DNA of 64,000 bases, taken from the NCBI RefSeq assembly GCF_000302595.1, contig NZ_JH947127.1:911501-975500 (forward strand), written 5' to 3'. The notes beneath the pieces were generated by a model. It searched no databases. It saw nothing but the letters and a program-made list of their open reading frames with translations, and was not told the origin of the DNA. The stretch comes from Pedobacter arcticus A12 (GTDB lineage: Bacteria; Bacteroidota; Bacteroidia; Sphingobacteriales; Sphingobacteriaceae). Both the position numbers and the translations under genes were made by a program. Shown one piece after another: positions 1 to 9,208 of the stretch; positions within the stretch are counted from its first letter, which is position 1; each line of letters begins with the position of its first letter.

Positions 1-912
1 ATTTTAGCGCCTGCCGGCTACAATTATTCGCCAATTTTGGATAAATACAATATGGGCGACCAGTCCATAGATTTTGCTTATTTGGGCAATGAATTACCGT
101 CGTTCAATTTTCCTGGGAATTTAAAACAGCTTTATAACTATAAAACTTGGCTTTTGCTGAAAAGCAAGATGAATTGTCATCCGCTGTTTTCGTTGAAGGA
201 ATATTTAACAGCTACAGAAAAAGACAATTCGTTAAACTTGGTGAGTGTTTGTAATAAAGATTTAGATAGTGATGATTTTGCTGCTTTGCCTTTTGATAAA
301 ACGTTGGTTTTTGTTTTAGAGACGAGTGAAGAGCATGGAATGGCCGACCAAAGAGCTTTCTTTTTCAAGCTGATGAATGCTGGAATTGACACGCCTGTGA
401 TTATAAAACGAAACTATACTTTTAAAGATTCTGAATCTATAGGTGAAAAAGAATTAAAAACTCAGTTACACGGCGCTACAGATTTAGGTGCTCTGCTTTT
501 AGATGGTTTAGGAGATGGCGTTTGGCTAGATGCCCCTCAAGTTTCTACAAAATTTAGAGTTTCTACTTCTTTCGGGATTTTACAGGCAACACGTTCACGT
601 ATTTCAAAAACAGAATACATCAGTTGCCCAAGTTGCGGACGTACACAATTTGATTTACAAGAAACTACGCAAATGATTCGGAGTAAAACTGATCATTTGA
701 AAGGTGTAAAAATTGGGATTATGGGTTGTATTGTAAACGGACCAGGAGAAATGGCGGATGCCGATTATGGCTATGTTGGAACAGGACCCGGAAAAATTAC
801 TTTATACCGAAGCAAAGAGGTTGTTAAGAAGAATGTAAGCTCTGACAATGCTTTGGATGAGTTAATAAATATTATTAAAGCCGACGGTGTTTGGGTGGAG
901 AAGGAAGTTTGA
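1..912 (+). CDS. ispG: 4-hydroxy-3-methylbut-2-enyl diphosphate synthase, 3' part
   Basis: This is the C-terminal part (303 codons) of the MEP-pathway iron-sulfur enzyme that reduces methylerythritol cyclodiphosphate to HMBPP for isoprenoid synthesis in the cytoplasm. The reading frame is already open at base 1, so the start lies outside the window. The C-terminal [4Fe-4S] domain is clear: a CPSCGRT motif supplies two cysteines, MGCIVNGPGE supplies the third cysteine and the conserved glutamate, and a GPGKITLY segment follows. The sequence upstream of these cysteines belongs to the extended Bacteroidota/plant-type enzyme, which carries a large insert between the TIM barrel and the Fe-S domain. 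The identification is firm; only the 5' extent is unknown. About 115 bp of nondescript sequence separate it from the next gene, which points the other way. Confidence 0.95.
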   Translation: MLAPAGYNYSPILDKYNMGDQSIDFAYLGNELPSFNFPGNLKQLYNYKTWLLLKSKMNCHPLFSLKEYLTATEKDNSLNLVSVCNKDLDSDDFAALPFDKTLVFVLETSEEHGMADQRAFFFKLMNAGIDTPVIIKRNYTFKDSESIGEKELKTQLHGATDLGALLLDGLGDGVWLDAPQVSTKFRVSTSFGILQATRSRISKTEYISCPSCGRTQFDLQETTQMIRSKTDHLKGVKIGIMGCIVNGPGEMADADYGYVGTGPGKITLYRSKEVVKKNVSSDNALDELINIIKADGVWVEKEV

Positions 913-1028
913 AAAGTTTGAGGTTGTAAGTAGTAGGTGATAAGTTTTAATAACGTTCTTTCCAAAAGAATATAAAAGATAAGCAAAACATGAATGGGGG
1001 CTTTAGTGCATCAGCAGGAATAACTAAA

Positions 1029-2213
1029 TCAGAACAAGTCGTTCGGATTTAATTTCAGAAATTCCTGCCAAGGTAAACCGCCGTTTCCAATCATTAAAAC
1101 CTTATCAGGATGGTACATTTTATTGAAGGCATTCATCCCGTTTGTAATTTTGGTGTTGTTAGTTTTTACTTCCAAGCCTATCACTTTCCCTCGTTTTTCT
1201 AGTACAAAATCCAACTCCTCATTTCTATGTCGCCAATAATAAACTTTAAAATTATGGGTTAAACCCGAGTTGACTAAATGGCTACCGATAGAAGACTCAA
1301 CCATACGCCCCCATTCTTCTTTATTCTTTAAAATCTCATCAAAATATTCAATCCGCTGGGCGCTGATTAATGCATTATTATGTACTTGAAATTTTGGACT
1401 GGACGAACGTTTTCTAATTACATCAGCAGCGTATTTTTCAATCCCAGCTAGTAAACCGGCTGTATCTAGCAAATCCAAATAATTGGAAAGCGTAGTAGTA
1501 TTCCCTGCATCTTGCAACTGTCCCATTACTTTGGTATATGATAAAATCTGACCAGAATACAAACAGCCCAATTCAAATAAGCGTTTCATTAAAGCAGGCT
1601 TGTCAATCCGAGTGAGCATTAAAATATCTTTTGATATGCTGGTTTCTATCAACGCATTATTTACGTAATTTTTCCATCGTTCCTCATCGTTGATTAACGA
1701 GACAGAACCCGGATAAGCCCCAAACCAAACGTATTGCTCTGCCGTAAAACCAAAAGCTTCTTCCATTTCCGAAAAACTCCAGTGCGCTACGTAAGTGCTT
1801 TCAAACCTCCCTGCTAAAGATTCAGTTAAGCCTTGCTGTAATAACAAGCGTGACGAACCCAAAAGGATAACCTTTAATCTAAGCTTGTTCTTGGTGTCTT
1901 CATCCCATAATTTTTTTACAATTTCGCTCCAGTTATCAATCTTTTGAATCTCATCAATGACCAATAAAAAATCCTGGCTTTCTGCATTGCTATTTAACAA
2001 CCTAGCTTTCTCCCATAATGCCGAAATCCAAGTTTGATCTGATGCCGGAACAGCATCTGCTGATTCAAAAATATAAGGATAACCGATTTGCGTTGTTAAT
2101 TGTTCAATTAAAGTTGTTTTACCGACTTGTCTTGGTCCCATTAACACTTGAATAAACTGTCTTGGCTCGTTCATACGTGTTATAAGTTTCTCTAAATAAG
2201 CTCGTTGGAACAT
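1029..2213 (-). CDS. AAA+ ATPase with DUF4143 C-terminal domain
   Basis: A 394-residue ATPase of the AAA_14/DUF4143 family, a group found in many bacteria with no settled function. A Walker A motif (GPRQVGKTT) lies near residue 26 and a Walker B-like LLVIDEIQKI near residue 85. A sensor-like LLGSSRLLL follows. The C-terminal half is DUF4143 and ends in a nuclease-fold-like segment with ELDFV, then EVKTN about 15 residues later, reminiscent of PD-(D/E)XK enzymes; activity is not shown. The ATG is chosen because an unusual pair of perfect palindromes ends 11 bp upstream of it. It stands alone, convergent with ispG. These proteins are often spread horizontally, and the operator suggests tight self-control. 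The family call is sure; the biological role is unknown. Confidence 0.85.
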   Translation of the reverse strand: MFQRAYLEKLITRMNEPRQFIQVLMGPRQVGKTTLIEQLTTQIGYPYIFESADAVPASDQTWISALWEKARLLNSNAESQDFLLVIDEIQKIDNWSEIVKKLWDEDTKNKLRLKVILLGSSRLLLQQGLTESLAGRFESTYVAHWSFSEMEEAFGFTAEQYVWFGAYPGSVSLINDEERWKNYVNNALIETSISKDILMLTRIDKPALMKRLFELGCLYSGQILSYTKVMGQLQDAGNTTTLSNYLDLLDTAGLLAGIEKYAADVIRKRSSSPKFQVHNNALISAQRIEYFDEILKNKEEWGRMVESSIGSHLVNSGLTHNFKVYYWRHRNEELDFVLEKRGKVIGLEVKTNNTKITNGMNAFNKMYHPDKVLMIGNGGLPWQEFLKLNPNDLF

Positions 2214-2223
2214 GATTTACAAA

Positions 2224-2265
2224 TTACTCAATACATTGAGTAAAATTACTCAATGTATTGAGTAA
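2224..2265 (-). promoter_or_regulatory. Twin palindromic operator before the AAA/DUF4143 ATPase
   Basis: Two perfect 20-bp palindromes, TTACTCAATACATTGAGTAA and TTACTCAATGTATTGAGTAA, start 22 bp apart and are separated by two A residues. They differ only in the central dinucleotide (AC versus GT), so each is the reverse complement of the other and the whole block is almost a palindrome. It begins 11 bp before the ATG of the ATPase gene. Spacing of about two helical turns suits cooperative binding of a dimeric repressor. The regulator is not identified. An RNA hairpin role is possible, but the duplication argues for DNA binding. Confidence 0.7.
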
Positions 2266-2316
2266 AATGAAATTAATCATAAAATACTTTAATTTAACGT
2301 TAGAAAATTAACGGAA

Positions 2317-3147
2317 TTATTGAACAATAAATGCTATTGAAGCATCTACAAAATACTGTAAATCTGTAGGAAGTTCTTTTTTGGCATAAGGATGGGAGGC
2401 TCCTAGTACATGGTTTCCGCCGGTTAATATCAAGAGTGCAGACGCTTTTTGTAAGCGGTGAAATTCTTCAGCAACCTCTACTTTTACAGCAGAATCTTCG
2501 GTTCCTTGGGCAATTAACCATGGTTTATTTAACGAACTAGCTGCCGATTGTAAATTATAATCTATTTCATGTGCTAAAACATCATTTAACAAACCTACAG
2601 AAAGTGGCATCTGTTGTTTTGTTCTACCGTTTAAGATGTAGCGTACTCCCGTTTCTTTCCAATCGGCTTCATCTTCTTTATTCCACAAGCTCCTAAAACT
2701 AGGTATAGCAGCCAAAGTGATTAACTTAATAATTCTTTTATCTTTCGTTGCTTGCAAAATGGACAAGGCTCCTCCTCTACTATGGCCTAACAAAACAAAC
2801 TTTAGATTAGGAAATCTATTTTTTGCGTAGGTAATTACCTTGTCTAAATCATAAAGTTCTTTGGTGGGTGTATTATTGGAAAAAGATTGAAGATCATTAA
2901 CATCAGATAAATCTTCGGGCTTTACACCACTGTGTGAAAAGTTGAATTTCATGAAGTAGACTCCCGCCTTAGCAAAAGCTTCCGCCATTAATTCATGCGT
3001 TCCCCAATCTTTAAATCCCTTAAAACCATGAACAAAAATCACCAGATAATCAGGATACGCGTTTGCATAAGTAATGTCGCCAACAATAGCCTTATCATCT
3101 GCACCGCTAATCTTAAAGTATTCTTTGCTCAATGTATTTACATTCAT
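2317..3147 (-). CDS. Alpha/beta hydrolase, cytoplasmic
   Basis: A 276-residue serine hydrolase of the alpha/beta fold. The nucleophile elbow is GHSRGG around residue 122, preceded by an oxyanion-type VFVHGFKGFKDW segment near residue 37. A late D (GTEDSAVK) and H (GGNHVLG) complete the expected Ser-Asp-His triad. No signal peptide or membrane segment is visible, so a cytoplasmic esterase or peptidase-like role is likely; the substrate cannot be read from the sequence. It resembles the Bacteroidota alpha/beta hydrolases annotated as dienelactone-hydrolase-like. The DUF3467 gene lies 24 bp upstream on the same strand, so the two may be co-transcribed. Confidence 0.85.
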   Translation of the reverse strand: MNVNTLSKEYFKISGADDKAIVGDITYANAYPDYLVIFVHGFKGFKDWGTHELMAEAFAKAGVYFMKFNFSHSGVKPEDLSDVNDLQSFSNNTPTKELYDLDKVITYAKNRFPNLKFVLLGHSRGGALSILQATKDKRIIKLITLAAIPSFRSLWNKEDEADWKETGVRYILNGRTKQQMPLSVGLLNDVLAHEIDYNLQSAASSLNKPWLIAQGTEDSAVKVEVAEEFHRLQKASALLILTGGNHVLGASHPYAKKELPTDLQYFVDASIAFIVQ

Positions 3148-3171
3148 GCGCTAATTTTAATTTATTGAAAT

Positions 3172-3486
3172 CTACGCTTGTGCAGTTGGTCCACCAAAAT
3201 TAAATGGCATCCCACCGTTATTGTCACCACCAACTTTAATTGTTCCGTTAGACATTTCAAACTTCGCTATATTATCTTCTAAAGCACTCATTAAGCGCTT
3301 TGCATGGTCTGGCGTTAATACAATTCTACTTTTAACCTTTGCTTTCGGCACTCCTGGCATTACTCTGATAAAATCCAGTACAAACTCACTATTTGAATGC
3401 GTAATGATCGCAAGGTTTGAGTATGTACCTTCTGCCATCTCTTCGGAAAGCTCTATGTTTAATTGGTTGTCGTTTTGTTCTTCCAT
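3172..3486 (-). CDS. DUF3467 family small protein
   Basis: A 104-residue protein of the DUF3467 family, which is widespread in Bacteroidota and has no known function. The start is taken at the ATG giving MEEQNDNQLNIEL, because family members begin this way and the upstream in-frame codons encode a lysine-rich stretch with no homology. Recognisable family features are the SNLAIITHSNSEFVLDFIR core, the MPGVPKAKVKSRIVLTP segment and a helix ending in a Gly/Asn-rich tail. No signal peptide or membrane segment is seen. It lies just downstream of recA, but a terminator between them suggests separate transcription. Confidence 0.85.
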   Translation of the reverse strand: MEEQNDNQLNIELSEEMAEGTYSNLAIITHSNSEFVLDFIRVMPGVPKAKVKSRIVLTPDHAKRLMSALEDNIAKFEMSNGTIKVGGDNNGGMPFNFGGPTAQA

Positions 3487-3582
3487 AAGGCTAAAATAGA
3501 AATTCCACTTGTTAAATAGGGTATGCTTTATTTTTTTTTGAATCTGAACACGTAAAAGCACTTGAGTGATAATTTCATTATC

Positions 3583-3621
3583 AATAAAAAAAGCAACATC
3601 GTTTTTTCCACAATGTTGCTT
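3583..3621 (-). terminator. Rho-independent terminator after recA
   Basis: Reading on the minus strand, a 9-bp stem (AAGCAACAT pairing with ATGTTGCTT) encloses a 13-nt loop and is followed by a run of T residues. It sits 24 bp beyond the recA stop codon, the expected place for its transcription terminator. Confidence 0.8.
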
Positions 3622-3644
3622 CTTAATATTTTTTAATTTAAAAT

Positions 3645-4676
3645 CTATTCTGGCTCCACCATTAAAGTTACCCCAGAAACAGCATCCTTAATTTTAGCTT
3701 CCAGTTCATCAGAAAGTTCTGGGTTATCCATTAAAAGTTGTTTAACAGAATCTCTTCCTTGTCCTAATTTGGTATCGCCGTAGCTAAACCATGAACCTGC
3801 TTTTTTTACAATGCCATATTCAACACCTAAATCAACAATTTCCCCAACTTTAGAAATTCCCTGTCCAAACATAACGTCAAACTCTGCAATTCTAAAAGGC
3901 GGTGCAACTTTGTTTTTCACGATTTTTACCTTCACACGGTTACCCGCTACTTCATCGCTATCCTTAATCTGCGCAATACGACGAATATCTAAACGAACCG
4001 AAGCATAAAATTTCAATGCATTACCACCGGTTGTAGTTTCTGGACTACCGAACATTACCCCAATTTTGTCACGCAATTGATTGATAAAAATACAGCAACA
4101 ATTAGTTTTACTGATGGTTCCGGTTAACTTACGTAAAGCTTGAGACATTAAACGAGCGTGTAAGCCCATTTTAGAATCTCCCATTTCGCCTTCAATCTCA
4201 CTTTTTGGAACCAATGCCGCAACAGAGTCAATCACAATTACATCAATTGCTCCAGAACGGATCAAATTATCAGCAATTTCTAAAGCTTGCTCTCCGTTAT
4301 CTGGTTGCGAAATCAGCAAGTTCTCTATATCAACACCTAATTTTTTAGCATAGAACTGGTCAAAAGCATGTTCAGCATCAATAAATGCAGCAATCCCACC
4401 TTTTTTCTGTGCCTCAGCAATAATATGCGTAGCTAAAGTAGTTTTACCTGAAGATTCTGGACCATAGATTTCAATTACTCTACCTTTTGGCACTCCGCCA
4501 ATACCCAAAGCTATATCCAAACCTAAAGAACCCGTAGAAATAGCCTCCATAGCTTCTATTGGCGCATCGCCAAGTTTCATCACAGCTCCTTTACCATAAG
4601 ATTTCTCTAACTTATCTAAGGTTAATTGTAATGCTTTTAATTTGTCACTACTTGCTTTATCGTTGCTTGCGGCCAT
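3645..4676 (-). CDS. recA: Recombinase RecA
   Basis: Full-length RecA (343 residues), the DNA-dependent ATPase that forms filaments on single-stranded DNA, drives strand exchange and triggers the SOS response. The Walker A motif GPESSGKTT lies near residue 70. The RecA signature [14 protein letters not shown], loop L2 with [12 protein letters not shown], and the acidic C-terminus are present. The start MAASNDKAS is chosen over an ATG 42 bp upstream because the additional residues are basic and not part of the family. The upstream region is AT-rich; no clear SOS box was recognised. Core gene, highly confident. Confidence 0.98.
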   Translation of the reverse strand: MAASNDKASSDKLKALQLTLDKLEKSYGKGAVMKLGDAPIEAMEAISTGSLGLDIALGIGGVPKGRVIEIYGPESSGKTTLATHIIAEAQKKGGIAAFIDAEHAFDQFYAKKLGVDIENLLISQPDNGEQALEIADNLIRSGAIDVIVIDSVAALVPKSEIEGEMGDSKMGLHARLMSQALRKLTGTISKTNCCCIFINQLRDKIGVMFGSPETTTGGNALKFYASVRLDIRRIAQIKDSDEVAGNRVKVKIVKNKVAPPFRIAEFDVMFGQGISKVGEIVDLGVEYGIVKKAGSWFSYGDTKLGQGRDSVKQLLMDNPELSDELEAKIKDAVSGVTLMVEPE

Positions 4677-4810
4677 GTATGTTTTTTTAGTATTTGTCTT
4701 AATTATTTTCTTTAACAATGCAAAAATGCTAATTTTTTTGGTAAATCCAAATTTATAAATATAAACTTAACTAAGTACCTTGGCATTTCAAATTAATGTG
4801 AATAAAATGC

Positions 4811-5563
4811 TTACTTAATTGCTCGTTTTTTTAATTCTCTAGCTAATTTATCTTTCTTTAATTTCAGAGATTTCTGTTTTGCCTTCTTAATTTCTGCTTC
4901 TTCTTTCTTTTTAAACGCGGTGGGCGTATTGTGCTGGGCATAGTATTTACAGAAATGACTGATGGGGCAAATATCACATTTCGGACTGCGGGCAACACAG
5001 ATATATCTACCATGTAAAATCAACCAGTGATGGGCAATATGAATTTTATCTTCAGGAAGGTATTTCACCAGTTGTTTTTCTACCGCTAAAGGCGTTTTTG
5101 CTGCTGTAGTTAAACCCAAACGATTAGAAACCCTAAAAACATGCGTATCCACCGCCATTGTTGGCGCATTATAAATTACAGACGCAATTACATTCGCCGT
5201 TTTACGTCCAACGCCTGGCATTTTTTGCAAATCATTTATTTCTTCTGGCACTATCCCTTTAAATTCACTGAGCAGAATTTTCGCCATCCCCACTAAATGT
5301 TTTGCCTTATTATTAGGATAACTTACTGAACGGATATAGTTAAAAACTTCATCAGAGGTTGAGGATGATAAAGATTCTGGCGTGGGATACCGCTCAAATA
5401 ATTTGGGAGTAATTTGATTGATGCGCTTATCTGTACACTGTGCAGAAAGTATTACAGCAATCAGTAATTCAAACGGATTAGAATAATTTAATTCTGTTTC
5501 TGCCTCAGGCTGATGTTTTGAAAAATAATCTACAAAAGCTTGGTAGCGATCTTTTTTTAGCAT
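4811..5563 (-). CDS. nth: Endonuclease III (base-excision repair glycosylase/AP lyase)
   Basis: A 250-residue Nth protein that removes oxidised pyrimidines and cleaves at abasic sites. The helix-hairpin-helix LQKMPGVGRKTANVI carries the catalytic lysine K121, and the catalytic aspartate is D139 in AVDTHV. The [4Fe-4S] ligands are C189, C196, C199 and C205 with the classic 6-2-5 spacing. Compared with the usual length of about 210-225 residues, it has an additional lysine-rich tail (from about residue 215), probably disordered and DNA-binding; such tails are common in Bacteroidota Nth. It lies between recA and a REP transposase gene on the same strand. Confidence 0.97.
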   Translation of the reverse strand: MLKKDRYQAFVDYFSKHQPEAETELNYSNPFELLIAVILSAQCTDKRINQITPKLFERYPTPESLSSSTSDEVFNYIRSVSYPNNKAKHLVGMAKILLSEFKGIVPEEINDLQKMPGVGRKTANVIASVIYNAPTMAVDTHVFRVSNRLGLTTAAKTPLAVEKQLVKYLPEDKIHIAHHWLILHGRYICVARSPKCDICPISHFCKYYAQHNTPTAFKKKEEAEIKKAKQKSLKLKKDKLARELKKRAIK

Positions 5564-5582
5564 TATCGGTTATTTTTTAAAG

Positions 5583-6224
5583 CTATCGCTTTTTGTAAAA
5601 TTTATCGTCAAACCACTTTGCAGGATTGTTTATAATGTAGTGAGAAATGTTTTGATAAGCCCTTTCGTCTCTGATGATGTGCTCATAATAATTGCGTTGC
5701 CACAATTTTCCCATTGTTTTATTTTTAGATTTAAAAATCTTTAAACAAGTGTTTGAAACGAGTGATTTATATGCGCCGACTATATCTGGAACGCTTGCTG
5801 TCGGGGCGGGGCTCGCCCCCGCCCTAAACCGCTCTGCTTGAACATCAAGTTCTGCTAAATCATTAGGCTTTGCTGAATCATCAAGCTTTACTAAATCAAT
5901 ATGAGCTGCGGGTGTTTGGGCAACCGCGAGGGTTGCCCCGACGTTGACATCAACATCTTTCAAAACAATAATCCCATGCATATGATTCGGCATAATCTGA
6001 AATACATCTAATTCAAAACAATCAAATCTTTCTGCAAGCTTAATCCATTCTGCATAAGCAATCTCTCCTAATTCATTCAACATCATCCCGTCCTCATTTA
6101 CTTCGCCAAATCGGCAAGCCATTTTTTCACAACAAATTGTAATAAAATAAGCTCCTGCTTTTGAGTAATCATATCCTTTTAAACGGATTGATCTACGATG
6201 ATGAATTCTCGGATCGTATTTCAT
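5583..6224 (-). CDS. REP-associated tyrosine transposase (RAYT, Y1/HUH family)
   Basis: A 213-residue single-strand DNA transposase of the IS200-like Y1 superfamily. The HUH motif is H81-M-H83 in MPNHMHGII and the candidate nucleophile is Y189 or Y190 in RNYYEHII, followed by the usual IRDERAYQNISHYI helix. RAYTs normally act on nearby REP hairpins rather than on insertion-sequence ends. Residues about 96-142, between the HUH strand and the tyrosine helix, form an odd low-complexity insert containing GATLAVAQ and RAGASPAPT. At DNA level this insert is two REP hairpins in opposite orientation that keep the frame open. The gene is otherwise intact, so it is probably functional. Confidence 0.9.
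   Translation of the reverse strand: MKYDPRIHHRRSIRLKGYDYSKAGAYFITICCEKMACRFGEVNEDGMMLNELGEIAYAEWIKLAERFDCFELDVFQIMPNHMHGIIVLKDVDVNVGATLAVAQTPAAHIDLVKLDDSAKPNDLAELDVQAERFRAGASPAPTASVPDIVGAYKSLVSNTCLKIFKSKNKTMGKLWQRNYYEHIIRDERAYQNISHYIINNPAKWFDDKFYKKR
5800..5824 (+). repeat. REP hairpin 1 inside the RAYT gene
   Basis: The 25 nt are, in order, the head GTCGGGGC, an arm GGGG, the loop CTCGC, the complementary arm CCCC and the tail GCCC. GGGC plus the arm pairs with the complementary arm plus the tail, giving an 8-bp GC stem. A GTCG head before a hairpin is the layout expected of a REP element recognised by a RAYT. It lies within the coding sequence of the transposase. Confidence 0.75.
5918..5942 (-). 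repeat. REP hairpin 2 inside the RAYT gene, inverted
   Basis: Read on the minus strand it has the same plan as the other copy: head GTCGGGGC, arm AACC, loop CTCGC, arm GGTT, tail GCCC. Only the four-base arms differ between the copies, and they differ on both sides so that pairing is kept. The two copies face each other across about 93 bp, a BIME-like inverted arrangement. Confidence 0.75.
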
Positions 6225-6288
6225 TTCAAAATAATAGACCTTTAAATTTAAAGATTTTTATCAGAAATAAAATCAATTTACACGATAA

Positions 6289-9150
6289 CTAAACTTTCGC
6301 TTTCTTCATACTCTCCATTTCCTTTTTTAAGAAAACGCCCGTAAAACTCTCCTTAACCTTAGTCAACCCTTTCGGTGTACCTGCATAAACAATGTTTCCG
6401 CCGCCAGAGCCACCTTCTGGGCCTAAATCCACAACATAATCCGCAACTTTAATCACATCTAAATTATGCTCAATTACCAAAACCGTGTTTCCTTTATCAA
6501 CCAACATATTCAACACGCCTAAAAGCACATTGATATCCTCAAAATGCAAACCGGTAGTTGGTTCATCTAAAATGTAAAAAGTGTTTCCGGTATCTTTTTT
6601 AGAAAGCTCTGTTGCCAGTTTCACCCTTTGTGCTTCTCCGCCAGATAATGTTGTAGATGACTGACCTAAAGTAATGTAACCTAACCCAACATCTTTTAAT
6701 GTTTTGATTTTACGATAGATTGAAGGAATATTCTCGAAGAAATCACAAGCGTCTTCAATGCTCATATCCAGCACATCAGAAATTGATTTCCCTCTAAAAC
6801 GAACTTCTAAAGTTTCGCGATTATAACGTTTACCACCACAAGCTTCACACGGAACCTGTACATCTGGCAAAAAGTTCATCTCAATCACCTTCATTCCACC
6901 ACCTTGGCAAGTTTCGCAACGCCCACCTTTTACGTTGAACGAAAAACGGCCAGGTTTATAGCCTCTAATCTGCGCTTCTGGCAATGCAACAAATAAATTC
7001 CTGATATCAGAAAAAACGCCAGTATAAGTTGACGGGTTTGAACGAGGAGTACGTCCGATCGGCGTTTGATCAATTTCAATTACTTTATCAATATGCTCTA
7101 AACCTTTAATTTCTTTAAAAGGCATTGGTGTTTTTTTAGCTCTAAAAAAGTGCTTGTTTAAAACAGGATAAAGCGTCTCGCCAATTAAAGTCGACTTTCC
7201 ACTTCCAGAAACACCGGTAACGCAAATAAACTTCCCTAAGGGAAAATCAACACTTACATTTTTTAAGTTATTTCCAGATGCTTTTTTCAATGATAAAACA
7301 TGACCGTTTCCTTCTCTTGTTTTTGCAGGAATTGCAATTTCTCGCTCTCCGTTAAGGTATGACGCTGTTAAAGTGTTAGAAGCTAAAACCTCCGCCGCTG
7401 TTCCTTGTGCAACTACTTGTCCGCCTTTAACCCCTGCTGCGGGTCCCATATCTATCACGTAATCGGCTTCTAAAATCATATCCTTATCATGCTCAACCAC
7501 CAAAACGGTATTGCTTAAATCACGGAGGTTTTTCAATGCTTTTATCAAACGATCATTATCTCTTTGGTGCAAACCTATGGAAGGTTCATCCAAAATATAC
7601 ATCACGTTCATCAGTTGCGAACCAATTTGCGTAGCCAAACGAATACGTTGTGCTTCCCCTCCTGATAAAGTTCTGGCAGTTCTGTCCAGCGTTAAATAAA
7701 CTAAACCAACATCCAATAAAAAGCCAATTCGTGAGCGAATTTCTTTCAAAATCTCTTTTGCAATTACATTTTGGCGTTCGCTTAATCTACCCTCTAAACC
7801 ATCAAACCATATTTGCAGGTTGCTGATATCCATCGAAGCCAATTCAAAGATATTCTTCTCATCAACTTTAAAATGGAGCGATTCTTTTTTAAGCCTTGCA
7901 CCTTCGCATAAAGGACATTTTTTCAAGACTCTAAAAGCCTCTAAATCCATACTGCTTGTGCCTGCTTTTTTCTCGTTCTGTTCTTCAAGCATTTTAATAA
8001 TGCCATCAAAATCTATCTGGTAATTTTGAACGTTCCATTTATTGTACTCTACCGGAACGGTAATTAATTCCTCTGTTCCGTGAAGCAAAATATCAATAGC
8101 TTTTGGATCCAGTTTCTCAATAGGTTGCGATAATGAGAATCCATACTTTTTACCTAAGGCTTTGATCACTTGGAATATCCAAGTTTCGCGATAATCGCCC
8201 AAAGGAGCTAAGCCACCGTTTAAAATGCTCAGTTTTCTGTTCGGGATAACAGATTCTTCATCTACATCAAAAATATAACCTAAACCATCACACTCTGGGC
8301 AAGCACCGTAAGGCGAGTTGAACGAGAAAGAATTTGGTTGAGGCTCATCGTAAGATACGCCCGTTGTTGGGCACATCAAATACTTAGAAAAATGGTAGCT
8401 GTTATTTTCCTTATCAGATATTTTAATAATTCCTTTAGCAATTTTTAATGCAGACTGGATAGAATCATATAACCGCTTTTTATCGTTTTGTGATACAATT
8501 AAACGATCAACAACGGTTTCGATATCATGAATTTTATACCTATCTAATTGCATTTTAGGCACAACATCTATAATTTCTCCATCTACACGCACTTTCAGAT
8601 ATCCTTGCTTACGGATTTGTTCAAAAAGTTCGCGATAATGCCCTTTTCTTCCCTTTACAACTGGCGCCAAAATATTGATAGGCTTTCCTTCAAATTGCAT
8701 TAAAATTTGGTTCATTATCTGATCTTCAGACATTTTCACCATTTTTTCACCAGTGTTGTAAGAGTAAGCATCGCCAATACGGGCATAAAGCAACCTCAAA
8801 AAATCGTAAATTTCTGTAATTGTACCTACTGTTGAGCGTGGGTTTTTGGAAGTGGTTTTTTGTTCGATAGCAATAACCGGGCTCAAACCCGAAACTTTAT
8901 CCACATCGGGGCGTTCCATGCCACCCATAAACTGGCGGGAATATGCAGAAAAAGTCTCCATATACCTACGCTGACCTTCGGCGTAAATGGTATCAAAAGC
9001 TAAGGAAGATTTCCCCGAACCGCTTAAGCCAGTAATTACTACCAGCTTATTGCGAGGAAAAGAAATATCTATATTTTTTAAATTATGAACTCGGGCACCG
9101 TAAACTTCAACCTCACTTTGTTCACCCAAATCAATTGGCTTATCACTCAT
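6289..9150 (-). CDS. uvrA: Excinuclease ABC subunit A
   Basis: UvrA (953 residues), the damage-recognition ATPase of nucleotide excision repair, working as a dimer with UvrB. Two ABC ATPase modules are visible: Walker A GLSGSGKSS near residue 40 with signature LSGGEAQRIRLA in the first, and GVSGSGKST with LSGGEAQRVKLA in the second. Zinc-binding CPECDGLGY and CETCQGGG...CEACGGKRY clusters are present. The start MSDKPIDLGEQ is preferred over an in-frame ATG 39 bp upstream, whose additional residues are not family-like. Length is normal. A TAATTTTG promoter-like box lies about 60 bp upstream. Confidence 0.98.
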   Translation of the reverse strand: MSDKPIDLGEQSEVEVYGARVHNLKNIDISFPRNKLVVITGLSGSGKSSLAFDTIYAEGQRRYMETFSAYSRQFMGGMERPDVDKVSGLSPVIAIEQKTTSKNPRSTVGTITEIYDFLRLLYARIGDAYSYNTGEKMVKMSEDQIMNQILMQFEGKPINILAPVVKGRKGHYRELFEQIRKQGYLKVRVDGEIIDVVPKMQLDRYKIHDIETVVDRLIVSQNDKKRLYDSIQSALKIAKGIIKISDKENNSYHFSKYLMCPTTGVSYDEPQPNSFSFNSPYGACPECDGLGYIFDVDEESVIPNRKLSILNGGLAPLGDYRETWIFQVIKALGKKYGFSLSQPIEKLDPKAIDILLHGTEELITVPVEYNKWNVQNYQIDFDGIIKMLEEQNEKKAGTSSMDLEAFRVLKKCPLCEGARLKKESLHFKVDEKNIFELASMDISNLQIWFDGLEGRLSERQNVIAKEILKEIRSRIGFLLDVGLVYLTLDRTARTLSGGEAQRIRLATQIGSQLMNVMYILDEPSIGLHQRDNDRLIKALKNLRDLSNTVLVVEHDKDMILEADYVIDMGPAAGVKGGQVVAQGTAAEVLASNTLTASYLNGEREIAIPAKTREGNGHVLSLKKASGNNLKNVSVDFPLGKFICVTGVSGSGKSTLIGETLYPVLNKHFFRAKKTPMPFKEIKGLEHIDKVIEIDQTPIGRTPRSNPSTYTGVFSDIRNLFVALPEAQIRGYKPGRFSFNVKGGRCETCQGGGMKVIEMNFLPDVQVPCEACGGKRYNRETLEVRFRGKSISDVLDMSIEDACDFFENIPSIYRKIKTLKDVGLGYITLGQSSTTLSGGEAQRVKLATELSKKDTGNTFYILDEPTTGLHFEDINVLLGVLNMLVDKGNTVLVIEHNLDVIKVADYVVDLGPEGGSGGGNIVYAGTPKGLTKVKESFTGVFLKKEMESMKKAKV

Positions 9151-9208
9151 GTTTTTGTATTCTCCTTCTGTAATTAAAACATCAAACACGTTTTTGTTTT
9201 AAAGCCTG

